Below, in pieces: positions 46,357-55,427 of a stretch of 64,000 nt of DNA. Source of the stretch: Streptomyces sp. MA5143a. GTDB lineage: Bacteria > Actinomycetota > Actinomycetes > Streptomycetales > Streptomycetaceae. The notes beneath the pieces are model-generated. The model ran no database searches. It was not told the origin of the DNA and saw only the letters and a list, made by a program, of their open reading frames with translations. How positions within the stretch are numbered: position 1 is the first letter of the stretch; every line of letters starts with the position of its first letter. Location of the stretch: assembly GCF_900290235.1 (NCBI RefSeq), contig NZ_OLMK01000050.1, positions 1-64,000 of the forward strand, in the 5' to 3' direction. The translations under genes and the position numbers were made by a program.

Positions 46357-46839
46357 ATGAGTACGCCGCAGGACCGACTGACCCACATCGACGAGGCGGG
46401 CGCCGCGCGCATGGTCGACGTCTCAGGGAAGGACGTGACCGCGCGTACCGCCCGCGCCAGCGGCCGGGTCCTGGTCTCCCCGCAGGTGGTCGAACTGCTG
46501 CGCGGCGAGGGCGTCCCCAAGGGCGACGCCCTCGCCACCGCGCGCATCGCCGGGATCATGGGCGCCAAGCGCACCCCCGATCTCATCCCGCTCTGCCATC
46601 CGCTGTCGGTGTCGGGCGTCAAGCTCGATCTGTCCGTCGCGGACGACGCCGTCGAGATCCTGGCCACCGTCAAGACCACGGACCGCACCGGCGTCGAGAT
46701 GGAGGCCCTCACCGCCGTCTCCGTCGCCGCGCTCACCGTGATCGACATGGTCAAGGCCGTCGACAAGGCCGCGGTCATCACGGACGTGCGCGTCGAGGAG
46801 AAGACGGGCGGCAAGTCGGGCGACTGGAGCCGGTCATGA
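46357..46839 (+). CDS. moaC: Cyclic pyranopterin monophosphate synthase MoaC
   Basis: This 160-residue protein has T-H-I-D-E-A-G-A-A-R-M-V-D-V, L-I-P-L-C-H-P-L, and T-G-V-E-M-E-A-L-T-A-V-S-V-A-A-L-T-V-I-D-M-V-K-A, all hallmarks of MoaC. It acts with MoaA in the first step of molybdenum cofactor synthesis. Its stop overlaps the moaB start (ATGA). Confidence 0.95.
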   Translation: MSTPQDRLTHIDEAGAARMVDVSGKDVTARTARASGRVLVSPQVVELLRGEGVPKGDALATARIAGIMGAKRTPDLIPLCHPLSVSGVKLDLSVADDAVEILATVKTTDRTGVEMEALTAVSVAALTVIDMVKAVDKAAVITDVRVEEKTGGKSGDWSRS

Positions 46840-47543
46840 GCGACACCCCGCACCCGGCGCCGGACCCCGCCCCCCACGGGTCGGCCGCGCACGATCAGGC
46901 CCGGGGCGCCGCACACCCGTCGGCACCGGACGCCCCACCCTCCTCCGCCGAGGGCGCCGGCACCGCGTACCGCGCGCTCGTCGTGACCGCCTCCAACCGG
47001 GCCTCCGCCGGGGTCTACGAGGACAAGGGCGGGCCGCTGATCGCCGAGGGGCTGGCGCGGTTCGGGTTCGCCGTGGAGGGACCGCAGGTGGTGCCCGACG
47101 GCGACCCCGTGGAGGCGGCGCTGCGCGCGGGCGTGGACGCCGGGTACGACGTGATCGTGACGACCGGTGGTACGGGCGTCTCGCCCACCGACCGCACCCC
47201 CGAGGCGACCCGCGCGGTCCTCGACCACGAGGTGCCCGGCATTCCCGAGGCGATCCGGGCGTACGGCCGGGACAAGGTGCCCACGGCGGCACTCTCCCGG
47301 GGCCTCGCCGGAGTCGCCGGCCGCACCCTGATCGTCAACCTGCCGGGCTCCACCGGCGGCGTACGGGACGGTCTGGCCGTCCTGGAACCGCTGCTGACCC
47401 ACGCCGTCGACCAGATCCGCGGTGGGGACCACCCGAGGCCGGCCGAAGGCGGGGGCGCCCCCGCCTCCCCCGTCTCCCCCGCGGCCTCCCTCGCCGCCGA
47501 GGACCACGAGCGATCCTCCGGACCCCATGGGGGTGCGAGCTGA
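46836..47543 (+). CDS. moaB: MogA/MoaB-family molybdenum cofactor protein
   Basis: This 235-residue protein has a Pro/Ala/His-rich N-terminal extension (about 1-45) and a MoaB/MogA domain with V-V-T-A-S-N-R-A-S-A-G-V-Y-E-D, T-T-G-G-T-G-V-S-P-T-D-R-T, and L-P-G-S-T-G-G-V-R-D. It probably adenylates molybdopterin before Glp/MoeA acts. A Pro/Ser-rich tail follows. The start overlaps moaC, and the end overlaps a CTG start of the next gene. Confidence 0.92.
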   Translation: MSDTPHPAPDPAPHGSAAHDQARGAAHPSAPDAPPSSAEGAGTAYRALVVTASNRASAGVYEDKGGPLIAEGLARFGFAVEGPQVVPDGDPVEAALRAGVDAGYDVIVTTGGTGVSPTDRTPEATRAVLDHEVPGIPEAIRAYGRDKVPTAALSRGLAGVAGRTLIVNLPGSTGGVRDGLAVLEPLLTHAVDQIRGGDHPRPAEGGGAPASPVSPAASLAAEDHERSSGPHGGAS

Positions 47544-48202
47544 ACAGCCCATCCTGGCCCGTAGTGCTGGTGGACGGCGATGTGGTCCTCCGGCCCATAA
47601 GGATGCGCGACCAGCGGGCCTGGCGCGAGGTCAACCGGCGCAACCGGGACTGGCTGCGCCCCTGGGAGGCGACCATCCCGCCGCCCACACCGAGCGGGCC
47701 CATCGCGCACCGGCCGACGTACCGTCAGATGGTCCGCCATCTGCGGGCGGAGGCGAACGCGGGCCGGATGCTGCCGTTCGTCATCGAGTACCAGGGGCGG
47801 CTCGTCGGGCAGTTGACGGTCGCGGGGATCACCTGGGGCTCGATGTGCTCCGGGCACGTCGGCTACTGGATCGACGAGTCGGTGGCCGGGCGCGGGGTCA
47901 TGCCGACGTCGGTGGCGCTCGTCGTCGACCACTGCTTCAGAACCGTCGGACTGCACCGCATCGAGGTCTGCATTCGCCCCGAGAACCGGCCGAGCCGACG
48001 GGTCGTGGAGAAACTCGGATTCCGAGACGAAGGTCTTCGTCCACGATATCTTCACATCGATGGTGCCTGGCGTGATCATCTGGTCTTCGCCCTCACCGCG
48101 GAAGAGGTCCCCGAGGGGCTGCTCAGCCGTTGGCAGCGCGAACGGGCACGGCACGGGCGCAACGCCGGATCCGACGCGGGCAAGCCGGGACCGACTCAAT
48201 AA
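47540..48202 (+). CDS. RimJ/RimL-type GNAT acetyltransferase
   Basis: This protein of about 220 residues has V-L-R-P-I-R-M-R-D, P-F-V-I-E-Y-Q-G-R-L-V-G-Q-L, G-Y-W-I-D-E-S-V-A-G-R-G and L-G-F-R-D-E-G. It resembles ribosomal-protein N-alpha acetyltransferases. CTG 47540 overlaps the moaB stop (CTGA) and gives the family N-terminus N-S-P-S-W-P-V-V-L; GTG 47564 is the conservative alternative. The substrate is unknown. Confidence 0.85.
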   Translation: MNSPSWPVVLVDGDVVLRPIRMRDQRAWREVNRRNRDWLRPWEATIPPPTPSGPIAHRPTYRQMVRHLRAEANAGRMLPFVIEYQGRLVGQLTVAGITWGSMCSGHVGYWIDESVAGRGVMPTSVALVVDHCFRTVGLHRIEVCIRPENRPSRRVVEKLGFRDEGLRPRYLHIDGAWRDHLVFALTAEEVPEGLLSRWQRERARHGRNAGSDAGKPGPTQ

Positions 48203-48424
48203 ATGAAATGCACGTTCGAATAAAGCTGATCGACCTGCGATCGGGTTGAACGAGTCGAAGCGTTCTCGGTGCGTACTCGATTCGCTCTCGATGCGTGAAA
48301 TTGCCGCTCTCGGTGGCCAGCTGATCGGATCGATCACAAAAAAAGCTCGAAATATCAGCCAGATCGTGCGACACACCGGCCCAATTGGCAGATGGCCCCA
48401 CGCAAACCCCTCTACGGTGTGAGC
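48203..48424 (+). promoter_or_regulatory. AT-richer promoter region of sepX
   Basis: This 222-bp gap is markedly richer in A/T than its flanks, with AATAAATGAAATGC at its start and a run of seven A at about 48339. It separates sepX from the moco genes and very probably contains the sepX promoter. The exact -10/-35 cannot be chosen by eye. Confidence 0.55.
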
Positions 48425-49813
48425 GTGAGCAGCAGCGGCCTCATCTACGCAGTCATCGTCGGGGCCTGGGCCGCCTACTTGGTGCCGATGTGGCTCCGTA
48501 GGCAGGACGAGCTGAACGAAGCCCGTCCGACGGAACGCTTCAGCACCGCCATCCGGCTGCTTTCCGGACGGGCGGGCATGGAGCGCCGATACGCCAAGGA
48601 CCTGCGGGCGCGCTCCACCGACGAGGGGGAGCCCGACGCCGATCCGGACGCCGTCACCGACTCGGTGGACGTCCGGGCCTTCGCCATGCCCCCGCACCGG
48701 GCGCACACGAAGGCCCAACTCCCCGTGGAGCGGGGTGAGTCACCGCAGCACCCGAAGCAGGCGCAGCAGCAGCCCGGGAAACCGGCGCCGCAGGGCAAGG
48801 CCGGCCCGCAGGGCAAGCCGATGCCCCAGCAGGCCGGCGGCAAGCCGATGGCCGCGCCTGCCTCGGCCGGGGCGCAGGGCGGAGCCGGGATGCAGGGCGG
48901 GGCTGGGATGCAGGGCGCCGGCCGCGCGAAGTCCGCGGCAGCCGCCTCGCCCTCTTCGTCACCCTCTTCCTCTTCCTCTCCCTCCTCGCCGTCGGGCAAG
49001 AGGAAGGCGGCCGCGCGCAAGGCGGCCTCCGCGGAGGCACTGGCACGGGCCCGGCGCACGAAGGTGCTCGCGCGCCGACGGCGTACGACCGTGATGCTCT
49101 TCCTCGCCTTCACACTCGGCGCGGTGGTCGCCGCGGTCGGCGGACTCGCCTTCCTGTGGGCGCCCGCCGTCCCCGCAGTGCTGCTGAGCGGGTACATCGC
49201 GCATCTGCGCCGCCAGGAGCGCAAGCGGTTCGCGTACGTCATGGACCGCAGGCGGGCCGAGGTGGCGGCGCAGCAACTGCGGGAGCGACAGCCCAGGCGG
49301 CGGCCGGTGACCGAAGCGGTGGACGCCGACGAGCCGGAGGACGGGCCAGAGAACGAGGAGACCAGGCCCGACCTGAACGCCCTCGCGGCCGACCGCCGGG
49401 CCCTCGTCGAGCAGACCGACCACGCCGAGTGGATCGACCAGCAGCGCGAGCGCCAGCGCAAGCCCGGCCAGGGCGAGAGCTGGGACCCCGTCCCCGTCCC
49501 GCTCCCCACCTACGTCACTGCGCCGGTCGCCCCCCGGGCCACCTCCGGGGTCGATCTCGGCGCACCGGACGCGTGGAGCTCCGCGCGCTCCAGCGCGGCC
49601 GACCCGCACGCCGGAGCGCGGGAGGCGGAGTCGGAGTCCTCCGCCGAGGAGGACCCTGCCGGTGCCGAGCCGTCCGAGGCCGCGGACACCCCCGGCGGCG
49701 GCCGCTCCGACGCCCGCCGCGCCGCGTCCGCGCGCCGCTCCCGCGAGCGGGGCCGCACACCGCTCTTCGACCAGTACGAGGACGGCGACCGCCCCCGGGC
49801 GGCCAACGAGTGA
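48425..49813 (+). CDS. sepX: Divisome membrane protein SepX/GlpR
   Basis: This 462-residue protein starts S-S-S-G-L-I-Y-A-V-I-V-G-A-W-A-A-Y-L-V-P-M-W-L-R-R-Q, an N-terminal helix followed by basic residues. A long disordered Gln/Pro/Ser-rich region comes next, then two further helices (about 225-265: V-M-L-F-L-A-F-T-L, L-A-F-L-W-A-P-A-V-P) and an acidic cytoplasmic tail ending R-T-P-L-F-D-Q-Y-E-D. SepX is needed for hyphal cross-walls and sporulation septation in Streptomyces; the corynebacterial counterpart GlpR binds Glp. GTG 48425 is chosen; GTG 48419 is close by. Confidence 0.85.
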   Translation: MSSSGLIYAVIVGAWAAYLVPMWLRRQDELNEARPTERFSTAIRLLSGRAGMERRYAKDLRARSTDEGEPDADPDAVTDSVDVRAFAMPPHRAHTKAQLPVERGESPQHPKQAQQQPGKPAPQGKAGPQGKPMPQQAGGKPMAAPASAGAQGGAGMQGGAGMQGAGRAKSAAAASPSSSPSSSSSPSSPSGKRKAAARKAASAEALARARRTKVLARRRRTTVMLFLAFTLGAVVAAVGGLAFLWAPAVPAVLLSGYIAHLRRQERKRFAYVMDRRRAEVAAQQLRERQPRRRPVTEAVDADEPEDGPENEETRPDLNALAADRRALVEQTDHAEWIDQQRERQRKPGQGESWDPVPVPLPTYVTAPVAPRATSGVDLGAPDAWSSARSSAADPHAGAREAESESSAEEDPAGAEPSEAADTPGGGRSDARRAASARRSRERGRTPLFDQYEDGDRPRAANE

Positions 49814-49937
49814 CTCCCGGCCCCCTGGTCCGCGCGCTCCCTGACCAGCCACGAGCCGGTCGGAAGCGGATCGGCGGCCCACCCGGAACGGATTTCCAAG
49901 CAGCCGGATGGGGATGCTAGAGTTTCACTCGTTGCAA

Positions 49938-50011
49938 GGGCCTGTGGCGCAGTCCGGTAGCGCACCTCGTTCGCATCGAGGGGGCCAGGGGTTCAAATCC
50001 CCTCAGGTCCA
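49938..50011 (+). tRNA. tRNA-Ala (anticodon CGC)
   Basis: This 74-nt cloverleaf has acceptor GGGCCTG/CAGGTCC with the alanine identity pair G3-U70, anticodon stem CCTCG/CGAGG with loop TTCGCAT (anticodon CGC), T arm AGGGG-TTCAAAT-CCCCT and discriminator A. A strong hairpin follows at 50019. Confidence 0.95.
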
Positions 50012-50018
50012 CGCAGCT

Positions 50019-50053
50019 CAGAGCCCCCAGTGGTATCACCACTGGGGGCTCTG
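50019..50053. terminator. Terminator after tRNA-Ala
   Basis: 16-bp arms CAGAGCCCCCAGTGGT and complement surround an ATC loop. It also ends the convergent gene at 50062. Confidence 0.85.
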
Positions 50054-50061
50054 ACGTGTTG

Positions 50062-50502
50062 TCAGGCGGTAGTCGTGGGAGCGGCGGACGTCGGGGCGGT
50101 GATCGTGTCGAAGTAGGGCCAGCCGTCCAGTTCGATCGTGTGGGCGGACGGGGAGCGGTCCAGGGCGGGGGACGCGGCGTCCAGGAGGCGGCGGACCGTG
50201 GCGGGTTCATAGAGGTTGAGCCAGGTGTGGTCCGGGAGGCGGACCAGGTCGCCGGCCGCGAAGTAGCAGCTGGAGACGACCCGGTTCTCGGCCGGCGCGA
50301 AGACCAGGACCAGACGGCGGCGCCCGGGACCCTCCGGGTAGAGCGTGAGCTTCAGCCGGCAGTGGCCGTAGGCGCGGTGGGAGCGTTGGCGGACCGTCCA
50401 CAGCCAGGTGGTGTCACCCACGACCATGCGGCGCAGGCGGCGGTTGTCTTTCACGGGGCTCACGGTAGGGGGCGGAGGCGACGGCGGCACGGGGATTTTC
50501 AC
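50062..50502 (-). CDS. Hypothetical protein
   Basis: This protein of up to 146 residues has a Pro-rich start and a central region R-R-L-V-L-V-F-A-P-A-E-N-R-V-V-S-S-C-Y-F-A-A-G-D-L-V-R-L-P. I recognise no family. The start is unclear; GTG 50502, 50463 and 50454 are all possible. The frame has good third-position GC and lies in the same direction as the GNAT gene upstream. Confidence 0.6.
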   Translation of the reverse strand: MKIPVPPSPPPPTVSPVKDNRRLRRMVVGDTTWLWTVRQRSHRAYGHCRLKLTLYPEGPGRRRLVLVFAPAENRVVSSCYFAAGDLVRLPDHTWLNLYEPATVRRLLDAASPALDRSPSAHTIELDGWPYFDTITAPTSAAPTTTA

Positions 50503-50587
50503 GCCGCCGGGCTGACCTGCCCCGACTGACCCCCGCTGCCCCGCTGCCTGACCCCCGCTGCCTGGCTGCCTCGCTGGTCGCGTCCGG

Positions 50588-51064
50588 TCAGAGCGGCTTC
50601 GCGAAGCAGAGGCTCAGTTCGTGGAAGCGGTAGTAGCCGAACTTGGCGCAGGGCTCGTAGCCGCTGGAGGCGTAGAGGGCGACGGCCTCGGGCTGCTTCG
50701 TGCCCGTTTCGAGGACCATGCGCGTACGGCCGGCCGCGCGGGCGTCGGTCTCCAGCCGGGTCAGGATGCGGCGGGCCAGGCCCAGGCCGCGGGCGGCCGG
50801 GGTGACATACATGCGCTTGATCTCCGCGTCCCCGTCCAGGTAGCCCTCGTCGCTCGCGTCCTGAGAGCGCCAGCCGCCCGTCGCGACCGGTCTGTCCTGG
50901 CCGTCGTAGGCGATCAGATACAGCCCGACCGGTGGCATGAAGTGCGCGGGGTCGACATGGGTGGCGTCCCCGCCGTCGCCGTAGCGGACGGCGTACTCGG
51001 CCTGGACCTCGTCGTTCAGCTTGACGGCGTCGGGGTGGTCGAAGCGTACGGGGCGGATAATCAT
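50588..51064 (-). CDS. GNAT acetyltransferase
   Basis: This 158-residue protein from ATG 51064 has the GNAT core E-I-K-R-M-Y-V-T-P-A-A-R-G-L-G-L-A-R-R-I-L and Y-E-P-C-A-K-F-G-Y-Y. It is short and single-domain. The in-frame ATG at 51085 adds M-H-S-C-T-I-H-D and cannot be ruled out. It is divergent from the exonuclease III gene. The substrate cannot be inferred. Confidence 0.85.
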   Translation of the reverse strand: MIIRPVRFDHPDAVKLNDEVQAEYAVRYGDGGDATHVDPAHFMPPVGLYLIAYDGQDRPVATGGWRSQDASDEGYLDGDAEIKRMYVTPAARGLGLARRILTRLETDARAAGRTRMVLETGTKQPEAVALYASSGYEPCAKFGYYRFHELSLCFAKPL

Positions 51065-51155
51065 GTCGTGGATCGTACAACTATGCATGGTCGGGGAACG
51101 GTGAGCGGGCTCGTCGGAATCTGGACACAGTCCAATGTACGGGTATCGTGCAGCG

Positions 51156-51959
51156 GTGCTCACTGTGACCTCTGTGAATGTGAACGGGCTTCGGGCCGCC
51201 GCGAAGAAGGGCTTCGTGGAGTGGCTCGGCGAGACCTCCGCGGACGTGCTGTGCCTCCAGGAGGTGCGGGCCGAGCCCGGGCAGCTGCCCGAGACGGTGC
51301 GGGAGCCCGACGGGTGGTACGTCGTGCACGCGCCGGCCGCCGCCAAGGGGCGCGCGGGGGTGTCGCTGTACACCCGGCGTGAACCCGACCGGGTGCGGGT
51401 GGGGTTCGGGTCGGCCGAGTTCGACGGCACCGGACGCTATGTCGAGGCCGACCTGCCCGGCGTCACCGTGGCCAGCCTCTATCTGCCCTCCGGTGAGGTC
51501 GGGACCGAACGGCAGGACGAGAAGGTGCGGTTCATGGGGGAGTTCCTCCCCTATCTGAAGGAGCTGCGCGAGCGGGCCGCCGCCGACGGGCGTGAGGTCG
51601 TCGTGTGCGGCGACTGGAACATCGCCCACCGGGAGGCCGACCTCAAGAACTGGCGCGGCAACGTCAAGAACTCCGGGTTCCTCCCGGAGGAGCGCGCCTG
51701 GCTCAGCCGCGTCTTCGACGAGACCGACGGCGGCTACGTGGACGTCGTGCGCGCCCTGCACCCCGACGTCGAGGGACCGTACACCTGGTGGTCGTATCGG
51801 GGGAGGGCTTTCGACAACGACAGCGGATGGCGCATTGACTACCACGCGGCCACCGCCCGGCTCGCAGGCAAGGCGGTCAAGGGGCTCGTGGAGCGGGCCG
51901 CCACGCACGCGGAGCGCTGGTCGGACCATGCCCCGGTGACCGTCGTCTACGACCTCTGA
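51156..51959 (+). CDS. xth: Exodeoxyribonuclease III / AP endonuclease
   Basis: This 267-residue Mg-dependent endonuclease/exonuclease has V-N-V-N-G-L-R-A, L-C-L-Q-E-V, V-C-G-D-W-N-I-A-H, and W-R-I-D-Y-H ... S-D-H-A-P-V. It cleaves abasic sites in base excision repair. GTG 51156 (V-L-T-V-T-S-V-N) is chosen from family N-termini; ATG 51135 in frame is less likely. Confidence 0.93.
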   Translation: MLTVTSVNVNGLRAAAKKGFVEWLGETSADVLCLQEVRAEPGQLPETVREPDGWYVVHAPAAAKGRAGVSLYTRREPDRVRVGFGSAEFDGTGRYVEADLPGVTVASLYLPSGEVGTERQDEKVRFMGEFLPYLKELRERAAADGREVVVCGDWNIAHREADLKNWRGNVKNSGFLPEERAWLSRVFDETDGGYVDVVRALHPDVEGPYTWWSYRGRAFDNDSGWRIDYHAATARLAGKAVKGLVERAATHAERWSDHAPVTVVYDL

Positions 51960-51985
51960 CCGGCCTGGGAGGGCTTGACCGTCGG

Positions 51986-52038
51986 CTCCGGCCGCACTCG
52001 CTCCGGATCGCGGCCCACTCCGGCCGCACTCGCTCCGG
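51986..52038. repeat. 21-bp direct repeat after xth
   Basis: Two identical 21-bp copies (51986-52006 and 52018-52038) with a 32-bp period, containing GGCCGCACTCGCTCC, lie between xth and the convergent MerR gene. Confidence 0.85.
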
Positions 52039-52060
52039 GCCGCCGCGTGGTCGGCCCCGG

Positions 52061-52738
52061 CTACGGCTGCTCGTCCTCACGGCCGGCCTGGCGCAGGCGG
52101 CGGTCCAAAGCCATCGACAGTTCTGCCTCCGCCACGCTCTTCGCCAGGGGGCGGAGGCGTTCGAGGTCCTCGGGGGTGTGGTCGGGGTGGTTGAGGATGA
52201 GGTCGGTGAAGAGGGTGGCCAGGGCCTCGGCGTGGGTGCGGACCTGGCGGCCGGTGGCGAGGACGTCGGCCAGGGGGATGCCCTCGCGGACCAGGGCTGC
52301 GGAGACGTCGAGGAGGCGGCGGCTGAGGTGGACGATCTCGCCGCCGTCGGTGGCGAGGTAGCCGAGGTCGAGGGCGGCGGAGAGGTTCTCGGGGGTCGCC
52401 TGGTCGCCGAAGTGGTCGGCGAGGGCCTCGGGGGTGAGGCGGACCGGGGTCTCCTCGGTGGGCGCGCCGAGGCCCAGCAGTTCGCCCACGTCGCGGCCCT
52501 GGTCGAAGGCCTCGGCGAGTTCCGCGATGCCGTTCAGGGTGTGGCCGCGCTCCAGCAGGGCCGAGATCGTGCGCAGCCGGGCCAGGTGCGTGTCGTCGTA
52601 CCAGGCGATGCGGCCCTCGCGGCGGGGCGGCGGGATCAGTCTGCGTTCCCGGTAGAAGCGCAGGGTGCGTACGGTGATGCCGGCCTTCCTGGCCAGCTCC
52701 TCCATGCGGTACTCGCGTCGCTCGCCGTCTGCTGCCAC
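52061..52738 (-). CDS. MerR-family regulator
   Basis: This 225-residue protein has the MerR HTH Y-R-M-E-E-L-A-R-K-A-G-I-T-V-R-T-L-R-F-Y-R-E-R-R-L-I-P-P-P. The C-terminal ligand domain is all-helical and lacks the Cys pairs of metal sensors. It is divergent from the monooxygenase operon, with a palindrome just before its start (GTG 52738), so it probably activates or represses both. Confidence 0.9.
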   Translation of the reverse strand: MAADGERREYRMEELARKAGITVRTLRFYRERRLIPPPRREGRIAWYDDTHLARLRTISALLERGHTLNGIAELAEAFDQGRDVGELLGLGAPTEETPVRLTPEALADHFGDQATPENLSAALDLGYLATDGGEIVHLSRRLLDVSAALVREGIPLADVLATGRQVRTHAEALATLFTDLILNHPDHTPEDLERLRPLAKSVAEAELSMALDRRLRQAGREDEQP

Positions 52739-52755
52739 GTGGGCAGCCTATGTTG

Positions 52756-52841
52756 TACCGGCGGTAACTCGGCAGCGCCCGACCCCTACCCATCGGTACG
52801 GTCCTGCCCTACTCTCGCCATTGCGCCAGCGATTACTGGCG
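52756..52841. promoter_or_regulatory. MerR operator candidates
   Basis: TACCG-G-CGGTA (52756-52766) is a perfect palindrome around one base, 18 nt before the merR start. A second, CGCCAG-N6-CTGGCG (52824-52841), lies nearer the monooxygenase gene. Both are in the divergent promoter region. Confidence 0.55.
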
Positions 52842-52908
52842 TGGACGTGGGGTGCGGACGCAGGGTGCGGACGCGGTGTGCGCACGCGATGAGGCGTGGA
52901 GGTACCGG

Positions 52909-54492
52909 ATGGCCGAGCAGGGGCAGGGGCAGGGGCAGACGGACGGGGGCGGGTCCTCGTACCCGCACGTCCGGGTGGCGGTGATCGGGGCCGGGTTCGG
53001 CGGGCTGGGCGCCGCCGTACGCCTGCGGCGGGAAGGGATCACCGACTTCGTCGTGCTGGAGCGGGGCGGCTCGGTCGGCGGCACCTGGCGGGACAACGAC
53101 TACCCGGGGTGCGCCTGCGACGTGCCGTCGCACCTGTACTCGTTCTCCTTCGCGCCCAACCCGGACTGGCCGCGCACCTTCTCCGGGCAGCAGCACATCC
53201 GGGCCTATCTGGAGCATGTCGCCGATGTCTTCCGGTTGCGGCCGCACATCCGGCTGCACTGCGAGGTCAAGCGGATGAGCTGGGACGGTGAGGGGCTGCG
53301 CTGGGAGATCGAGACCAGTGGCGGGCGGTTCTCCGCGGATGTCGTGGTCTCCGCCACCGGGCCGCTCTCCGACCCCAAGGTCCCTGAGGTGCCCGGCATC
53401 GACTCGTTTCCCGGCGAGGTGTTCCACTCCGCGCGCTGGAACCATGACTACGACCTCGGCGGCAAGCGGGTCGCGATGGTCGGCACGGGTGCCTCGGCGA
53501 TCCAGATCGTGCCCGCGATCCAGCCCGAGGTCGGCCGGCTGACCCTGTTCCAGCGGACGCCGCCGTGGGTGCTGCCCCGCGTCGACCGTGACATCAGCCG
53601 GGCCGAGCGGTGGCTGCACCGGCAGCTGCCCTTCACCACGCAGGCCCGGCGCGGGCTGCTGTGGGGCATCCGGGAGCTCCAGGTGCAGGCCTTCACCAAG
53701 CGGCCCGAACAGCTGGGCCTGGTGGAGCGGATGGCCCGGCGGAACATGGCGCGGGCGATCAAGGACCCCGCCCTGCGTGCCCGGCTCACGCCCGACTACC
53801 GCATCGGCTGCAAGCGGATCCTGCTGTCGAACACCTACTATCCGGCGCTCACCCGGCCGAACGTCGACGTGGTCGCCTCCGGGCTCGCCCGTGTCGAGGG
53901 CTCCACGCTCGTCGCCGCCGACGGGACCACCGCCGAGGCCGACGCGATCGTCTTCGGCACCGGGTTCCACGTCACCGACATGCCCATCGCCGACCGGGTC
54001 GTGGGCGCCGAGGGCCGGACCCTCGCCGAGTCCTGGGCCGACGGCGGGATGCGGGCGCTGCGCGGGGCGTCGGCCGCCGGGTTCCCGAACTGGATGACGA
54101 TCATCGGGCCCAACACGGGCCTCGGGAACTCCAGCATGATCCTGATGATCGAGTCCCAGCTGAACTACATGGCGGACTTCCTGCGGCAGTTGGACGTGCT
54201 CGGCGGCCGGGTCGCCCTGGACGCCCGGGCCGACGCCGTGGACGCCTGGAACCGGCGCGTCCAGAAGCGTATGGAACGGACCGTCTGGAACACCGGCGGC
54301 TGCACCAGCTGGTACCTCGACGCGCACGGCCGCAACACCACCATCTGGCCCGGCACGACCACCGAGTTCCGGGGCGCCACCCGGCGGGTGGATCTCGCCG
54401 AGTACGAGGTGCTGCGGGTGCCGCCGCCCGGTGCGGGCACGACCCGGGGGACGACCGCGACCGAGGCGACGAAGGTGGAGGCCGGAGCGTGA
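52909..54492 (+). CDS. Flavin-containing monooxygenase (Baeyer-Villiger type)
   Basis: This 527-residue enzyme has the FAD site G-A-G-F-G-G-L-G near residue 26 and the Baeyer-Villiger-like fingerprint F-P-G-E-V-F-H-S-A-R-W-N-H-D, close to FxGxxxHxxxW. An NADPH site V-G-T-G-A-S-A follows. It oxygenates ketones or similar lipid-derived compounds. The start ATG 52909 has GGAGG upstream. The hydrolase and SDR genes overlap in series downstream, giving the order found in mycobacterial mymA-lipR-sadH. Confidence 0.88.
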   Translation: MAEQGQGQGQTDGGGSSYPHVRVAVIGAGFGGLGAAVRLRREGITDFVVLERGGSVGGTWRDNDYPGCACDVPSHLYSFSFAPNPDWPRTFSGQQHIRAYLEHVADVFRLRPHIRLHCEVKRMSWDGEGLRWEIETSGGRFSADVVVSATGPLSDPKVPEVPGIDSFPGEVFHSARWNHDYDLGGKRVAMVGTGASAIQIVPAIQPEVGRLTLFQRTPPWVLPRVDRDISRAERWLHRQLPFTTQARRGLLWGIRELQVQAFTKRPEQLGLVERMARRNMARAIKDPALRARLTPDYRIGCKRILLSNTYYPALTRPNVDVVASGLARVEGSTLVAADGTTAEADAIVFGTGFHVTDMPIADRVVGAEGRTLAESWADGGMRALRGASAAGFPNWMTIIGPNTGLGNSSMILMIESQLNYMADFLRQLDVLGGRVALDARADAVDAWNRRVQKRMERTVWNTGGCTSWYLDAHGRNTTIWPGTTTEFRGATRRVDLAEYEVLRVPPPGAGTTRGTTATEATKVEAGA

Positions 54493-55427
54493 CCCGACTG
54501 ACCCATGTGAAGCACGGGCCCTACGCCCCGCCCGTCGCCGTACGGGAGTTGACGGCCGTGTCCGCCGACGGCGCGCGGCTGCACGTGGAGACCCACGGGC
54601 CGGACGACGCGCCCGCGGTGGTGCTCGTGCACGGCTGGACCTGCTCGACCGCGTTCTGGGCGGCGCAGATCCGGGACCTCGCCGTCGACCACCGGGTGAT
54701 CGCCTACGACCAGCGCGGTCACGGCCGCAGCCCCGCGTCCGCCCTGTGCAGCACGGACGCCCTCGCGGACGATCTGGAGGCGGTGCTCGCGGCGACGCTC
54801 GCGCCCGGTGAGAAGGCCGTGCTCGTCGGGCACTCGATGGGCGGGATGACGCTGATGGCGGCCGCGGCACGGGCCGGTGTGCGGGAGCACGCGGCGGCGG
54901 TGCTGCTGTGCAGCACCGGCAGTTCGAAGCTGGTGTCCGAGGCGCTCGTCGTGCCCGGCCGCCCCGGACGGACGCGCACCTGGCTCACCGCCAAGGTCCT
55001 CGGGTCGCGGGCGCCGCTCGGGCCGGTCACACCGGTCGCCCGGCGGATCCTGAAGTACGCCACCATGGGCCCCGGTTCGTCGCCGGCGATGGTCGAGGCG
55101 TGCGCGCGGATCGTGCACGCGTGCCCGGCACGGGTGCGGCACGCCTGGTCGCGGGTCCTCGACACGCTCGACCTCGACCACGGGGTACGGGCGTTGACGG
55201 TGCCGGCCGCCGTCCTCGTGGGCACGGCGGACCGGATGACCCCGCCGGTGCACGCGCGGACGCTGGCCGCCGCGCTGCCGGACTGCGTGGGGGTGACCGA
55301 GCTGACCGGTGTCGGGCACATGTCGCCGGTGGAGGCACCGGAGGCGGTCACCGCCCGGATACGCGCCCTGGTGACGGCGTACGGACCACGGACCGAGCGG
55401 GACGAGTTGGAGGAGGCGGGCGCATGA
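54489..55427 (+). CDS. Alpha/beta hydrolase (lipase/esterase-like)
   Basis: This 312-residue enzyme has the nucleophile elbow G-H-S-M-G-G-M, the oxyanion H-G-W-T, a D-R-M-T acid region and the final H in G-V-G-H-M-S-P. GTG 54489 overlaps the monooxygenase stop (GTGA) and its stop overlaps the SDR start. It probably hydrolyses the ester formed by the monooxygenase or a related lipid ester. Confidence 0.88.
   Translation: MTRLTHVKHGPYAPPVAVRELTAVSADGARLHVETHGPDDAPAVVLVHGWTCSTAFWAAQIRDLAVDHRVIAYDQRGHGRSPASALCSTDALADDLEAVLAATLAPGEKAVLVGHSMGGMTLMAAAARAGVREHAAAVLLCSTGSSKLVSEALVVPGRPGRTRTWLTAKVLGSRAPLGPVTPVARRILKYATMGPGSSPAMVEACARIVHACPARVRHAWSRVLDTLDLDHGVRALTVPAAVLVGTADRMTPPVHARTLAAALPDCVGVTELTGVGHMSPVEAPEAVTARIRALVTAYGPRTERDELEEAGA

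Noticed and set aside
44802..47552. 916-codon minus-strand frame over the moco genes
   Set aside because: Antisense to glp, moaC and moaB, with no domain and typical shadow composition.
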